The notes below the pieces were generated by a model. The model worked only from the letters and a program-made list of their open reading frames with translations, was not told the DNA's origin and searched no databases. Source: Mesaphorura yosii (Eukaryota > Arthropoda > Collembola > Poduromorpha > Tullbergiidae). From it: a stretch of 64,000 bases of DNA. Both the position numbers and the translations under genes were made by a program. Where the stretch lies: the NCBI GenBank assembly GCA_009869945.1, contig WIXG01000145.1, positions 114,569-178,568 of the forward strand, written 5' to 3'. Shown here one piece after another: positions 22,988 to 35,681 of this stretch (its first letter is position 1; the number at the start of each line of letters is the position of its first letter).

Positions 22988-23490
22988 TTATCGTCCCCAC
23001 CACCATCGGTTCTCTTCCCTGTGCTATTCTAACAACAACACCGAACTTGGATGGCCTTATTTCGTATCTCAGCTCCGAAAGTTCTTTCTGTTTTATTTGG
23101 CCTCTGTCTTAAATGCCTTGAATGCCTGTCGAACTGCAGCTCCATGCCTCTCATGTATAAGAAAAATGGAAAGAAGTGCAATGATTACTTTGATTACGTT
23201 GTTGAGGAAGAAAATTATCTAAGCAGTCAGTCTGCGATTTTAAGTTGTGTTAATTTTTAAAGTTCGAGTCAATTCATGTCAGAATTCTCTAATCTGACTC
23301 TTACAATTTACAATTGTGATGTAACTTAATAGTATGTGCATTGAAAACATTCCAGAAACCTTGGTCACAAGATGATAATCTTCAAACGCTTTCAATGAAT
23401 GCCTTACTTTAATGCAGTGTTATAGGATTTCAAAATTTTAATAACAAAATACAAAAAGTTGATAACAAGATTCACGAATCGTTCGTTAAT
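22988..23490. other. AP-1 sigma 3' UTR and convergent spacer
   Basis: Untranslated sequence between the AP-1 sigma stop and the stop of the convergent His/Gly-rich gene. No canonical AATAAA was found for the long AP-1 sigma transcript. ATTAAA variants near 23410 and 23437 read on the minus strand and could serve the His/Gly-rich gene. Confidence 0.4.
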
Positions 23491-24129
23491 TTAATATGGA
23501 CTCTCTTCGTGACCTTCATCCGCTTCTGCGTGTGTAATTTTCACAGGTTCAAGTTCTTCGACGTGTGCCTTGGTTTGCTCGTATTCCGCAGATTGGTCAG
23601 CGGCCTCAGTTTCTCCACTCCATCCAGATCCTGAGCCGTAGCCTCCATAACCGCCGCCGCCTCCTCCCCAGCCGTGGCCATGATCATGTCCTCCGCCTCC
23701 GTGCCCATGCTCGTGCCCGCCGCCACTCCAACCATGTCCTCCTCCACCGTACCCACCACCTCCGCCACCACCCCAACCCCATCCTCCGCCGCCTCCTCCT
23801 CCGCCACCACCTGACCATCCAAGCGTATGGTGTTGATGAAAGTGATGATGGTGGTGTCTGTGCTGATGGTCTATCACATGGTGTCCATGTCCGTGGCCGT
23901 GGCCATGCCCGTGACCTCCGTGATGGAATATTTTGATTCGTTTGATCTTCTTTCCCTTCGCAATTCCAATCGTAGGAATATACAGTGGTTTGTGGCCTAT
24001 AACGACCTTTGGAACACTTTTACCCCAGCCACCCCATCCACCTGGGAAGGGAGACGCCTCAGACTTTGTTGAAATCCAGATCAAATAGGTTACAGCAGCG
24101 ACTAGGCACCACGCGAAAGAGTTTGCCAT
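23491..24129 (-). CDS. Secreted histidine/glycine-rich low-complexity protein
   Basis: A single exon of 212 residues. Residues 1-25 form a signal peptide with a hydrophobic core (CLVAAVTYLIWI) and a plausible cleavage after SEA. A conserved-looking segment follows (PKVVIGHKPLYIPTIGI) and a basic patch (KGKKIKRIK). The middle is a His-rich run of HG repeats and HHHHH, then long Gly runs with Trp, Tyr and Ser. The tail is acidic and repeat-free, ending HEESPY. Proteins of this style occur as cuticle or matrix components, glycine-rich antimicrobial peptides and metal-binding secreted proteins; the sequence alone does not choose among them. The His tract could bind Zn or Cu. The frame is uninterrupted and the signal peptide is clear. 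Open frames on the other strand are by-products of its codon bias. Confidence 0.85.
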   Translation of the reverse strand: MANSFAWCLVAAVTYLIWISTKSEASPFPGGWGGWGKSVPKVVIGHKPLYIPTIGIAKGKKIKRIKIFHHGGHGHGHGHGHGHHVIDHQHRHHHHHFHQHHTLGWSGGGGGGGGGGWGWGGGGGGGYGGGGHGWSGGGHEHGHGGGGHDHGHGWGGGGGGYGGYGSGSGWSGETEAADQSAEYEQTKAHVEELEPVKITHAEADEGHEESPY

Positions 24130-24364
24130 CTTGGGGCTTGGAATTGGAAAAGACCACGAATGTATTACGTTATTACGGGTTTATGCTCACTTCAACTCAG
24201 CCATGTGCATGCGCACTGAAGACGAAAAACGATGCACACCATTGAAAACAAGCTGTCCACCTTTTCGACGTTCTTGGAAGTGGCCTATTTCTCAGGTAGA
24301 CTTTAGCTGGCGAGTAGTGCGAGCGATTAGCGGACAACTGATGCAATTATCTCGAAATACAAGC

Positions 24365-24371
24365 TTTTATA
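24365..24371 (-). promoter_or_regulatory. Candidate TATA box of the His/Gly-rich gene
   Basis: TATAAAA on the minus strand, 236 bases upstream of the start codon. A TSS about 30 bases downstream would leave a 5' UTR of about 200 bases. A focused TATA promoter suits a highly expressed secreted protein, but no start-site data support it. Confidence 0.4.
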
Positions 24372-27300
24372 ACCTGATCTTCCCTGGCGATTTCATTTCG
24401 TGAGCAATTCTGCATTCCGTTGCAATGAAAGCCAGGCTGCACTGCAATCCTTTGTACTGGTGCTAGTGCCAGTTCTTGAAAAAAACGATGAAAAGCGAGT
24501 TTTCTTCAATATTATGTCAACAATATGTTAGATTTTGGCATTTATGAAATTTTAGCCAGAAATTGCTTCGTCATCGCATAAATAAATCACGAATCAAAAC
24601 GCCAGGCTTCGCTGATTCAGTATGCACACGGATTTGTATGTGAAGCAATGACGGAAAATGCCTTTCATAAGCAGAAGCGCATTTGGGGAAGAATTTCTTC
24701 GCACCTTGTCATTGCAGATTGGCGGAAAGACGGTAATGCGCATTATATAATTATGGGATGAATTAATTGCAAAGATGAGCTTTATGAGAAAGTGAAACTT
24801 GAGGCTACGGTTGACTGCCACATTTCATCGTTTGAATAGTTCGTCGCTGTCGCTTGCCTTGCCTGCCATTGTTCGTTAAGTAATTTGTAACAACTTAATG
24901 GCAGTAAAACGACTTCAGTTAGGAAGCGTAGCCAGACAATAGAATCCATGTTAATTTCTCGCAGATTAGTAAAATTTAATCCTGCTAAGCACTTTTTAAG
25001 AGTGTTTCACTATTGAAGATTGTGTAAGCATTTTTTAACTAAGACAGACTCTATTAAGTACTTGCTCAAGCCAGAACAGATATCATAATAACTATAAATG
25101 GGGATGTCGAATACTCTTTTAAAATGTAAGATAACGGAAGAAAATACCAATAAAAGGTAAACTGCTGAATAAAATGTAAGAAAGATAAAATGTTTCAGTT
25201 GTTTCCGGGTTCAACGTTAGAAGGACAATTTTCGAGCTGAAGATGAAGTAAAGCCTGTTCCAATTCTATCCTGTCCTTCAATTTTGTTAGCCTCTCCTTC
25301 ATAAAGCGTACCAAAAGCTCCAATTAGCTATTGAGTTGCAATCCGCTTGAATTCCGTTCAATGTCGGACTCTTCCATTGTAGCAGTTTTTCGGAAACAAA
25401 TATAGGAAGAGAAGTAAAAAATTTCCTAAATCCTAATCATGAAATTGTAACTCTTAGCCACTCTATTCACTATTCAATTAAGACTATTCTCCATACTCTA
25501 GTTTCTAAAATAAATGTCAGGGTCAATTAAAACCTGAATTTATCCCACAACACAACTCACAAGAACGTGAAAGCCGTAAACCCGTTGCAAAGTTCAGCGA
25601 CGTAATCTGTGCTGTACCAATTTTTTTTTCACGGTGCGGGAAAGGGAGCAGGTGAAACAAAGGCTGTCCCAGCTGATTGGCTGGTGAACGAGTTCTCTTG
25701 CACAACTAAAACTATAGAGCAACTTTCATTTCTTGCACCTGACCTGACAAGCTTCAAGCTTGATTGTCTTTGCCTTCACACAATGAGCCTTATTTCTCTC
25801 TGGACCTGCGTGATGAATGGACTTTTTATGAAACTTCTACCTAGGTGAACTGTGAACGCAATATGTTATCAGCATCATGTCAAACGCGGGGAGAACTGTC
25901 AAGCTTGACCTTGATCTGCGCTTCGGCCGATTGCAAAAAATAGATTTTTAATTTCCTGCCGGAACGAACGGATGCAAATCTGACCACCGTAATCTCGACC
26001 AACAACGCCCAATCCCAATTTCTCAAAGCAAATTTCCAAAGCCTACTTCGTTCTCAGATGGTTCTGAGATCGATTCGAGATTCCGTCTCACTTTCTCCGT
26101 TTTCCATGTGCACATTGTGTACAGTGATTGATAAGTGCAGAGCTCGGACAGAACAATTCAATCTGTAGTTCGCAGCACGAGTTCAATTTGTTCTGACCTG
26201 AATTTTAAATCAAGCTTTAAGTTGGAAAGCAAATGACGTAAAGCGTACAGCGAAATTTTTCTCAACTTAAATAAATCCTGATAAATCCATCAACTGCTCC
26301 TTGGCCCTGTCCCTGGCTGTGGACGTGTCCACACGAGTAAACTTGCAAGTCCACGCTGGACGTGTATGTGAACTCATTCATTTGAGCTTCAGCTGCAAGT
26401 TCCGTTCACGAAACACGACACCGTGGCTTCTGACTTGAATTAGAATTGAGTCAAGGGTCCAGATTACGTCAGAGCAGCGCACCAATCCAGCCTGCACTGC
26501 AAAGTTTGATGAGCTGAAGATGGACTCTAGTCATGAGGATGTCATAAAAGTCAAAATGCAGGGCGAAAGTTTTTCGAGTTGAAGATTTTTTGTGTTTTTT
26601 AAATTGGTTCCACATAAAAAAGTTTCTTTAGATCTTTGTTTTTTATTCGTGGATTTCATCAGTGTGAGAGGCGATGGAACGATGGAAATGGAACAAGTGC
26701 AGAGTTGATACTACACGAGACCGAGAAGAGAAAGTTCTTGTTTGTGTTTCTCTCCTTTTTGCCAGTTCGCAGTTCCAGTTCTGAGCCGTCGGCTTCAGTT
26801 AACACTAGTCGCTCGCATTGTCGTCATTGTACTCTGATCCAGGGTGCAGCCCGGGGGAATTGTTACGAAGTGCCATTTGTGTTTCGAAGAAACCATTTAC
26901 CCGAGTGCAAGACACAAGAGCATCAATTTGACAACTGCAGCATTGCTCCGGCCTCTGGGATTTGGATTGGTAATTCGAAGAAATGATTAATTGAGCCAGC
27001 GGTTATCACGACAGACAGACGCTCGGCTATTTGGGGTGTGAAAATGCGTCACGCGTCGTATGCGCCGCGTCGTATGATACTCACTCGACGCCGACGGCTG
27101 TTGAAGTAGTTTCGTCGAATGGTATCCTCGTCCGTTTTTCTGTTGGGCAGATTGGACATTTGACGTGCGCCGCGTCCACGACCAAGACAGACGAGACGAA
27201 ATACAATGGCAGCACCAAAAATGTAAACATAGCCGAAACTTTTAATGGGAACGAAGCGACCAAACGAAATCAATAACAAAATAAAGTAATTATTATTCCA

Positions 27301-30300
27301 ATGCCAGACAGTTGGGTCTCCAACCGAGGAAATGAGTTCACTACAGTCGTAGATGCTTCATTTGCCAATAATTAAATATGTACATTCTTGAGGGCATCAT
27401 TATGAACCAATAATTGTCATACCAGACCGTACCATAATTCGATGTTTGGACGCTTAAAAGACGGAATTATGCAAATTCGTTGTATTTAGCCCGTGGAATC
27501 ACTCAGAAATGAATGGCAGCCGGTGGCTACCACTAACGTAACGTCTAAGGCTGGATAGGATAAGTAGGCTATGGACTTTATAGAATCAATACACACGTTA
27601 GTATTTTGCCTTTAATGGATTTATCTATGCACCATTCAACCAGACATCACACATCAACTGAATCAACCAGTAGTTAGCAACACGCCAACGCTAAAAGTAC
27701 TCTAGTCTAGTCTAGTCCGAATCTGAACTTCTGAATCAAGCCTTTTAGCGAATTCAAGCAAAACAGTGAAAGCATGCCGATATCAAAATTATGGTTGCGT
27801 GACACATAAACACAATTTGCGAAACTGCTAGAACCTAGGTCACTGTTCAAAGCATCACTGTATGCCATACGTAATTACTCAGACTTCTGCGTAGCGTGAC
27901 GTCCTACTGCGTATTAATGAGATTCACAATGTCATTATGAGTGAGTCGGAGTGAGTACCCTCCAAGATGGGAGACGTCCCGCATACCGCATCTGAAGTTG
28001 AAGCTAAGGCTATGTTTAACTCAAATTAATGCAGGTTTGCAGCAAATGCGTTGGATCATTCATGAATTTTCGCAAGTGCAAGCACAAGCCGCGGAGAACG
28101 AACGTCTTGGTCATGGTCCACGGCCCACATCTTACCTTAAGACCTTTCAGGAAATCTCGAACCGTAAAGATTCATTGTGCAAGATAAAAACTTCTGGAAA
28201 TGGACAGAAGACCTGGGACCGACAAACGTCGTATACGAAAAGACGAACGGCTGGCAATCTTTTTGCTGCTTGGCTGACTTAGCTTTTGGTTAAACACGTT
28301 TATCTTGCCATTCCCCGGTGTCCACTTTGCCGGTGACTTGGGACCATTCGTAAGACCGTAAATTTGACATTGGCCTTGAATTGTGACCAGCGGCTGAACA
28401 TGAGCACCGATGCATCGGCAATCTAGTGCAAATTTTTCCCTTGACAGAACTGCAAAGCTACAAACGGGCGTGCTTAGTAAAACTTATAGTGAGTTGAGGC
28501 AGTGCAGGTGATCTTCCATTTGCAGAATTCGCCAACGCATCTTTCGTCTAGTTTCAATGTCATCGTTCTTCAATACCAAAAGCCTTTACCCAATGCCAAG
28601 CATGCATATCTTAAATACTATGCAACCAAATGATGTCAGACTAATCACGAAAGAAAAAAATAAAAACAGGAGCGCATAATTTTTACTTGGACTTTGGCCT
28701 GAATCTTGCGAGTTGCAAGTTCAAAGACAAAGGACCTCGTTCACTGCAGCAGCCACAATTATTTGTGTTAAACTTCGTCTGTTTTAAAAGTGGGGGATTG
28801 CAATTCGCAATGGCAATGATGAATCGCACGATGACAATGCACAGTGCAGTGCAATGCAAAAATAGAATGCTTATCTCTGCCACCGACGCGCTGGGACGCG
28901 AGAAGAAGAATTTGCCCGTCCGCTGTCTCATTCTGCTCCTGCTTCAACTCACCAAACCAAAACTGCGAGTTGCAAACTTCTAGCTGCAAAGCACAAGTAC
29001 AGGACAGGGCACGGATGAGACGCGAAACTTGCGAATAGCTTTATTCGCGAAGCTTTCCATTTTCTTGCTCAGTTCGAGTCGAACAATGCGCTGGAGTAGA
29101 CGAGGTTTAGGGTTTCCCTCTCGTACGCGTTCTCGCGTATTTTGATCAACAGTCTCAAATTGAATTCAAGTTTATTCGATGCAAAGAACAAACAATAAGC
29201 ACTCAATCTCGTGTCGCGTCTTCTTCACACTTGAGAGGCTTTAATTAATTGCTCTGTCAATTTATTCGCTATTTGGCATCTGCAAGAAGCGGTGCAAGTC
29301 ATCCATCCTCACGTTGGTGGCAAGCTAACTTGAAAGATTTCATTTCAAGCGTTCTAGACACAGTGAAGCCCAACAGCCCAAGCCAGCCATTTCACATCTT
29401 CAGTCTCCGTGAAGGTAGGTAATAATTTTGTCAACTTCGATTCCAAAATAAAAATTCACAAAGGCAAAGACCACCTCGTGAGCCAAAAATTTGCACGGTT
29501 CATTTGCGTTTGTGTTCTCGTGTGCTGTCTGTCTCTCCCAATTATATTGCAATTAAGAGGCAAGTCCATTGACCGATTACGCTCGCACAATTCCATTCTC
29601 GATTTTCTTGTACGATTTACCTTGAATCTCTAACGGCAATCTAAGTCCTCAATGTTCAGTATTGATGCAGACGTGACACAGGTGAGAATCCCAAGTTGGT
29701 TCATTCTTCAGTTCTCGAAATCAGGTTGCAGGTTGCAGACAAACTACAAGTTAATTACAAATTAGTCTTGCATTGTATCTCAACTCGGGTCCTTGACGTC
29801 ATTTCAGACCGTCGCCTAGTTGAACGCACAATTACAATTGTACTATCTGCATAAATGATTGACTTCTTATTATCGTGACATGATTATGGCCGCTCACACT
29901 GCGAGTCAAACTGAACAAGGCATACGATTTTGTGGAATTTCTTACCTTCAGCCAAGTCGCGAGGTTTATAGACATGCCAGATGCCATGATCTTGATCTGG
30001 TCTCATGAATGTCTGTAGGGTTTTTTGTAGCCGGAATGGCCATGATGACTGATGACGGTTGAGGATGTGGTCAACCAGTTAGTTGACGAGACCAGATAAT
30101 TTGCCAATGGCCAATCCAGCTTCTTATTCCGTTCTTCCTTCTGCAGTCTGCGCTGCCTCAATCATGAATTATAACTTTATGACAACCATTTGTTACGTTG
30201 CTCGTGTGCACACGTTTCAGGTTAACCCTGAAACTCAGTGGTTTGTGACATGATTACCTCAAGTTTATTAGCGCTGATTACTTCCACTTCGTCACTGCGA

Positions 30301-31129
30301 AATGGAAGTAATAGCGTCTTCTTACGTAATTAGCAATTTACAATAAGGCGAACAAGTACTTAAACAAGAATTATCATTACCATGTTATATTGGCCATACA
30401 TTTCTTGCTTAATAGCAGCCATTCGTGGTTTGGTGGCTGTTTTGCTGGTGCAATGAATACTAATTAATTTGCTTGGTCATTTCGAGTCATTATTGACCAA
30501 GAACTTGAACCCGTGCGTGAATCTTTATTTTGCAGGTGTTGCGTCGCGCGTCTGTCCTTTCGTTATTATCGTTTGTTCAGTCAGGTTCATTCACAGTCAG
30601 AGATAACACACTAAAACACACATTACTCTATGCTATTATGTGTGGGTGCCTCTTTTCGCGAACCGGAACCTTGAAAAAGACAGACAGAAAAACAGACGAG
30701 AAACCATAAAATTGTGCCTTCAAAGTAAAATTGCCATAACTTGGTCAGTAATGTACCAGTCGTGATTTCGCAGTTCACCGCCAATGCCTTATTACATAAT
30801 TTATAACTTTCATCTGTTAAACTATCGCACCAGAACTACTTTTTGGTAATCCCACAACAAGCAGGAAACTGATCTGCGTGTGGTCGTCATAATCGGGGAG
30901 TCCTGTTCTTAAATTCAGTGGGTGTTTTACATGTAAGTAATTAAATTAGCAGTGATTCCAACCCCATTGCTGTAAGCGCTTACGTGTGATAACCAAAACA
31001 AACTGGACTGTGTTAGCTGAATCAAGGTAGCACATTTGTACATTTAGGAATTGGATGTATTTTACGAAATATGTGCGGAGTGGCAAGTGGCATGGGGCGT
31101 GAGCCGGTTTTAGCAGGGTTGTCAATTTA
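24372..31129. other. Intergenic, no gene recognised
   Basis: All open frames here are under about 120 codons, lack family signal and are broken by frequent stops. I saw no tRNA-like cloverleaf, no clear splice-linked exon series and no transposase remnant. It may hold distal regulatory sequence or untranslated exons of the receptor gene to the right. Confidence 0.45.
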
Positions 31130-31750
31130 GCCACTTTTTCGAGTTTTGGCCTGGCCAGTGGCCAAAATTGGTTTAAATTGATCAAAATGGCACCGAAGAG
31201 CAAATCCTACGCCAATTTAATCTATTTTAAAAAGAAGTTAAGAATACGGCACCACGTCCTTTCTCAATTTTAAACCGTCTATTGAATGATCTGACTTTTC
31301 CCACAAACGGGAAGTAGTCGCAGAGTTTTTAAGATGTTTAAACTCCGGGTTACATCGTTGCATGCAGATTTAATATACACGAATCGCTTGCACTCGACTC
31401 AGAATACGCGTAATAGTCGAATTCCTGGTTAGTGGAGATCAGTATCGTGGATAGTGTCTGTGGGGAGATGGCACTACTCGGGTATCTGAGAACGGATTGG
31501 ACTGCTGACTAAATCAATCACGACTCTCACAATTATAACAATGCAACCCACGCAGCTTGTATTCCCTCTTGATTCTCTTGTACTCGAGAGAATTTATTTT
31601 CAATGCCGCATGAATTTATAGGAAAATATGACCTACGTTTTTTACGTAACTTAATGATTTTTAATTTGAGCCATTTACGATCAATTTCGGCCACCGGTGG
31701 GTGGGTGGTATTAACCAATTTTGGCCAGTAGCCAGTGGCCTGGCTATATG
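31130..31750. mobile_element. Inverted-repeat element, MITE-like (low certainty)
   Basis: A left arm around 31144-31190 (GGCCAGTGGCCAAAATTGG then AAATTGATC) recurs in reverse complement around 31671-31747, with a roughly 20-base insertion separating the two matching blocks on the right. The interior has no coding signal. This looks like a non-autonomous foldback DNA element of about 0.6 kb. Ends and target duplication could not be fixed. Confidence 0.4.
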
Positions 31751-34455
31751 TAAAATCTTGCGTTTTAGAGCAACCAAGAAGAGTTCGTGGAACAAGAGCT
31801 CCATCGTGCAAAGCATTGTGTCTAGCTTAAGTAATTTTATAATCGAAAATTAATTGAAAATTGATTGTGCCATGCCCACTTCCCCACTGTGCCCCTGGAA
31901 AATTAGGCGTTACATTTTCACAGTGGAATTTGCTCTTGTGATTCGCCTCCCGGCTTAGAGATGGCTATCTTTCAAAATATTTTCTTTTATCTTTATATGA
32001 AAATGCTTTCTCTTAGCTGGGCATGTTGGACTTGCAATTAACACAAGTAAGGACAACTGCATTTCTCTTGCAGTCCTTGAAATCACTTTAACATCAAAGG
32101 CCTTCAGAATCCATTGGTTGTGCCTGGGTAATATTATCAGATTTTATTCCCTTCCAATCAATAGCACTTTGCACTGCATTGTTATTTGTGTGCCCAAGAA
32201 CTCATATCAAGACAAAGTGCTATCTTGCGCTCCAAGTACACGAAACCATTTGCAGGAGGATTCCGTAGGAAATTGCCACTTGCCACGAGAGGCTTTTACT
32301 CGTAACCAATGTCATTGTCACTTCGGTTTAGTTCAAGGAGACAACATTCTCTCCTGTCAGACTGAGAGCCTCGAATCCATGTTAAAGATTCAGAATCAAG
32401 AATGGAAGTTCAAATAATGCATCTTATTTTACGTGTGCCTGTGGCGTTGAATTTCCATTGTTCATGACGAAGTAGAAGTATTCGAATCTTATTCAATACA
32501 GAGAACACCAGGTTCATTGCTTTTAGTATTGAGAAGAATTTAGCGGTCACGTTTTATGATTGCATTTAACGACCAATTGTACAAGCAAAGCATGACTTCC
32601 GTAAAATTACTATTTGTGATAGAATTAAAGAGTCAGGACAAAATTCTCAAGAATTAGGACTGCAAATTAGTTTCATTGAATTAAGCAGAGCATACGGAAA
32701 TGAACATGAAAGGCTCACCCGAAAATCGTCGTAATCCTGGAAGACAAAAGAGATAGACAGAAGCCATTTAAAAATAACATGTAGCTAAAGCTCGTATTAT
32801 CCAAAGTTTTTTTTATTGCCTCCGTAGACGCTTCGCTCGCACTTGCACCGAACGAAAAGGCATCTCGCCCCAAAATCATATGTCAAGCAGCCTCGCTTTC
32901 TTCTAGCTTCGTTATGTTGATCTCGCTGCCTTCGGTTTTTACTCCTCTCGGTCTCGTCGCTCACGTTCATAAGCACTTAATTTTAACAATGCTAGGAGAC
33001 TGCTCGTATTCATCGCAACCGGAACGAAGCAGAAGTGGGACAATTCCCAGACTGCCGTCTCCAAACACATACGCGTTGGAGGATACCGCAAAAGAGAAAG
33101 AGATCCTCCCGGAAAGGGAAATTAAAAAAGATATTTCTCATTTTGGTACGAGCAAATACAGATTTAATGCAGGTGTGTATGTCGTCCGGAGACTAACTTT
33201 ATTTTTCCACCACATAGAAAGTTTAAACTTCGGCAGGTTCATGTTCCAATGAATTTTTTAGTACTGAGTAGGCTTGTGCTTCGCAACCCTTCAGCTGACG
33301 CTTCCATGCGGCAGCACACGACCCGTACATTCTGTCTGCCACGCTTTGAGGGTTGCGGTAATTCTAACACAATCATCAACTTTTTCTTTCTCCAACCTTC
33401 TCTTGCTCGTATGTTGCTAGTTTGCTCTTTTATGTCAGAAAGTTTATTTAATCAACCAAAAATACGCTTCCTCTAATTTCATTTTATTAGTCCTCAGGTT
33501 ACGTCGTATTTTTCTGCCGTGCGCAGTTCATCAACCAAGTTCTTACTTTTTATGTCGTTAGCTGGTTGATTAAAAATTTGTTCCTTGCCGCGAGTTAGAG
33601 ATGTGCACAGTTAGTTGTTAAGTTAGACTCGGGCAACAAATTAGAAGCTTGCTGCGTGCCCTTTTCAGGTAGGTGAAGTTAAATTGTATTTAGCCATCTC
33701 GCCATGCTTCTGATATCAATGTGTTCTGGAATTGTTGACGAATTTTGACACGAGGGAGTATTATTGGCTTTTACAGCGAACAGCACCATAAAACTACTCA
33801 AATATTTTGTGGCACACACAACTGAAAGCAATGCAAAACAACATTTATCGGGAATCGCTCTTGCCGGCATTAAATTGTTTTATGCTGGATAAAACAATTT
33901 TCTTACTAACACCAGCAACATTACAACTTCAATTTCCGTCGTTTCGTGGCTTGTCCGAATAAGATATTTGAGAAGCGGTAAAAATAACGCGAGCGTATAT
34001 CCCGAATAGGAAGAATAAAAAAATCAATTTCTTCTGTTTTGGCATTGGCTGAATTGCATTACGTAACATTACGCTTACGACGTACCAGCGCCGGCTCGAT
34101 ATTGGAAAGTGTTACATTTTTATAAATGTCATGAATATATTAACTGTAAATACAGAAATGAGAAATTTGAATACGAGGAAGATCCGTACGATGAATGATG
34201 ATGCATGATCGACATTGGCAGAATTATCCAAGCCAGATGCATGCCTTTCGCTGAGCTGCGAGAAGAAAATGTTGCCCAGAACTCGAAACATTCAAAATGG
34301 GTTAGAATAATATATTTTCTAAGGCACCTCCGGAGCGAACGAAAAGCGGAGCATGTCAAGTCGCCTTTATAATAGCATCGACAGCGAACTGACCCACGCT
34401 GAGCCATATCTCACGGTCGGTTTGATAGAAGATACAGAATGCAGATTCCAAAGTA
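31751..34455. other. Intergenic, no gene recognised
   Basis: Only short unsupported open frames are present. No RNA gene or repeat was recognised. Confidence 0.45.
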
Positions 34456-35681
34456 CGAGGGTCGATCCAAAAGTTTTGCACATTACATTTTTATTCATAG
34501 CTCCGAAAATAATTAAGAGATTTACTTCTATTTTTCAACATAGCTTCCTTGGAGTTTCACACACTTCTCGCAATCTCAGACAAGGCTAAAATTCCGTTCT
34601 TGTAAAATGCGGGAGGTTTTCGTTGGAGCCAATATTTTGCATATTTTTCGAGGTCTTGATCCGAGTTGAAGGTGCGGCGCCTTATGTGATCCTTTAATGG
34701 TGGAAACAAAAAAATAGTCAAATAGTGCGAGGTCAGGACTGTAAGGTGGGTCAAAGGAATGAAGCCCAGGTCATTTGCTGTTGTGCTGGCAATTTTTGAA
34801 GTGTGAAGTGGAGGTTGTCGTGCAGCAGAAAAACTTCATCTTTCCATATATCATCTCATTCCTTATCAATGCTCGGTTTCAATTTCCCCAAAATTTTAGC
34901 GTAGGCTGTGCCTGTGTCATTGTTCTTCCTTCGCGCAAAAAATTGACGAGCAGAACTCCTATCTGGTCCCAGAACACAAGGCACATAACCTTGCTCTATA
35001 ATTTCTTTATGGCCTTTACTGGAGCAGAGAGACACGAGGGAGCCATTGCATCGACATCCTCTTTGTTTGAGGCTCGTAATGATGAAGATAGGCCTCGTCT
35101 CCGGTGACAATTTGGCCCAGACAAAATTCGCTTTTCTTTTCAATCCAAGGTTTCTTGACATGCGGTTTTTCTAACTCTCATAACTCTCTTCGTTAAAATC
35201 TTTGGAACCGAACTTGCACAATAATCTTATTACTAGTCCAATATCAGAGTTATTAAACGGTGAACAGTGCCATGGGCAACTTTAACTTTGAGGACATCTC
35301 CCAGACCGTTAGCCTTCTGTCCTTGTCCAGTAGCGTCCGAACTCTGTTTGCATATTTTTCACTTATGCAAGATTTCGTGCGTCCTGATCTTGGCTGACCA
35401 TCAACCGACACAGTCTCACTTTCAAACCTGTACCACCTGCGCACAGTATTGTAACTGGGACACCTCTTGCCGAAAACCGATTCCAAATCGGAGGTCTTGC
35501 CGAGAAATTCACCTTTTAGCCTCGCTATTTTTATGAATGACCTCCACTAAGTTTTCACGATTTCCATGGTTGAATCTTTGAAAGCAGCGTCAGTACAACT
35601 GAGTATCTTTGGGAACCTGAGCTTCATTCATTCAGAATTTGCTTATCATCAAAATGTGCAAAACTTTTGGACCGACCCTCG
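34456..35681 (-). mobile_element. Decayed mariner (Tc1/mariner) DNA transposon
   Basis: The element is about 1,226 bases, the usual mariner size, bounded by near-identical inverted ends of roughly 26 bases (CGAGGGTCGATCCAAAAG at left, its complement at right with a G/A difference). The left flank is TA; the right flank reads CA, so the expected TA duplication is mutated. Reading on the minus strand, transposase pieces appear in order across frames: the helix-turn-helix part (CPSYNTVRRW, then DGQPRSGRTK), a TGDE...HHYEP segment with the first catalytic Asp, an LHDN segment with the second, and PPYSPDLALFDYF with the third. The end reads PPAFYKNGILAL. Stops and frameshifts separate them, so it cannot make an active enzyme. 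Confidence 0.92.
34557..35580 (-). pseudogene. Broken mariner transposase
   Basis: This is the transposase remnant inside the mariner element. Best-preserved open segments are 35486-35253 (DNA-binding half), 35161-34856 (start of the catalytic half, partly in a shifted frame) and 34754-34557 (C-terminus). The spacing of the last two Asp residues is consistent with a DD34D catalytic domain. Multiple frameshifts and stops mark it as old. Confidence 0.88.

Noticed and set aside
23541-24072. Overlapping open frames on both strands across the His/Gly-rich gene
   Set aside because: The low-complexity codons (GGN, CAY) keep other frames open. Only the frame with the signal peptide and acidic tail makes sense.
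26636-26986. Plus-strand open frame of 116 codons
   Set aside because: Mixed composition, no domain, no linked exons, and it needs a non-ATG or arbitrary start.
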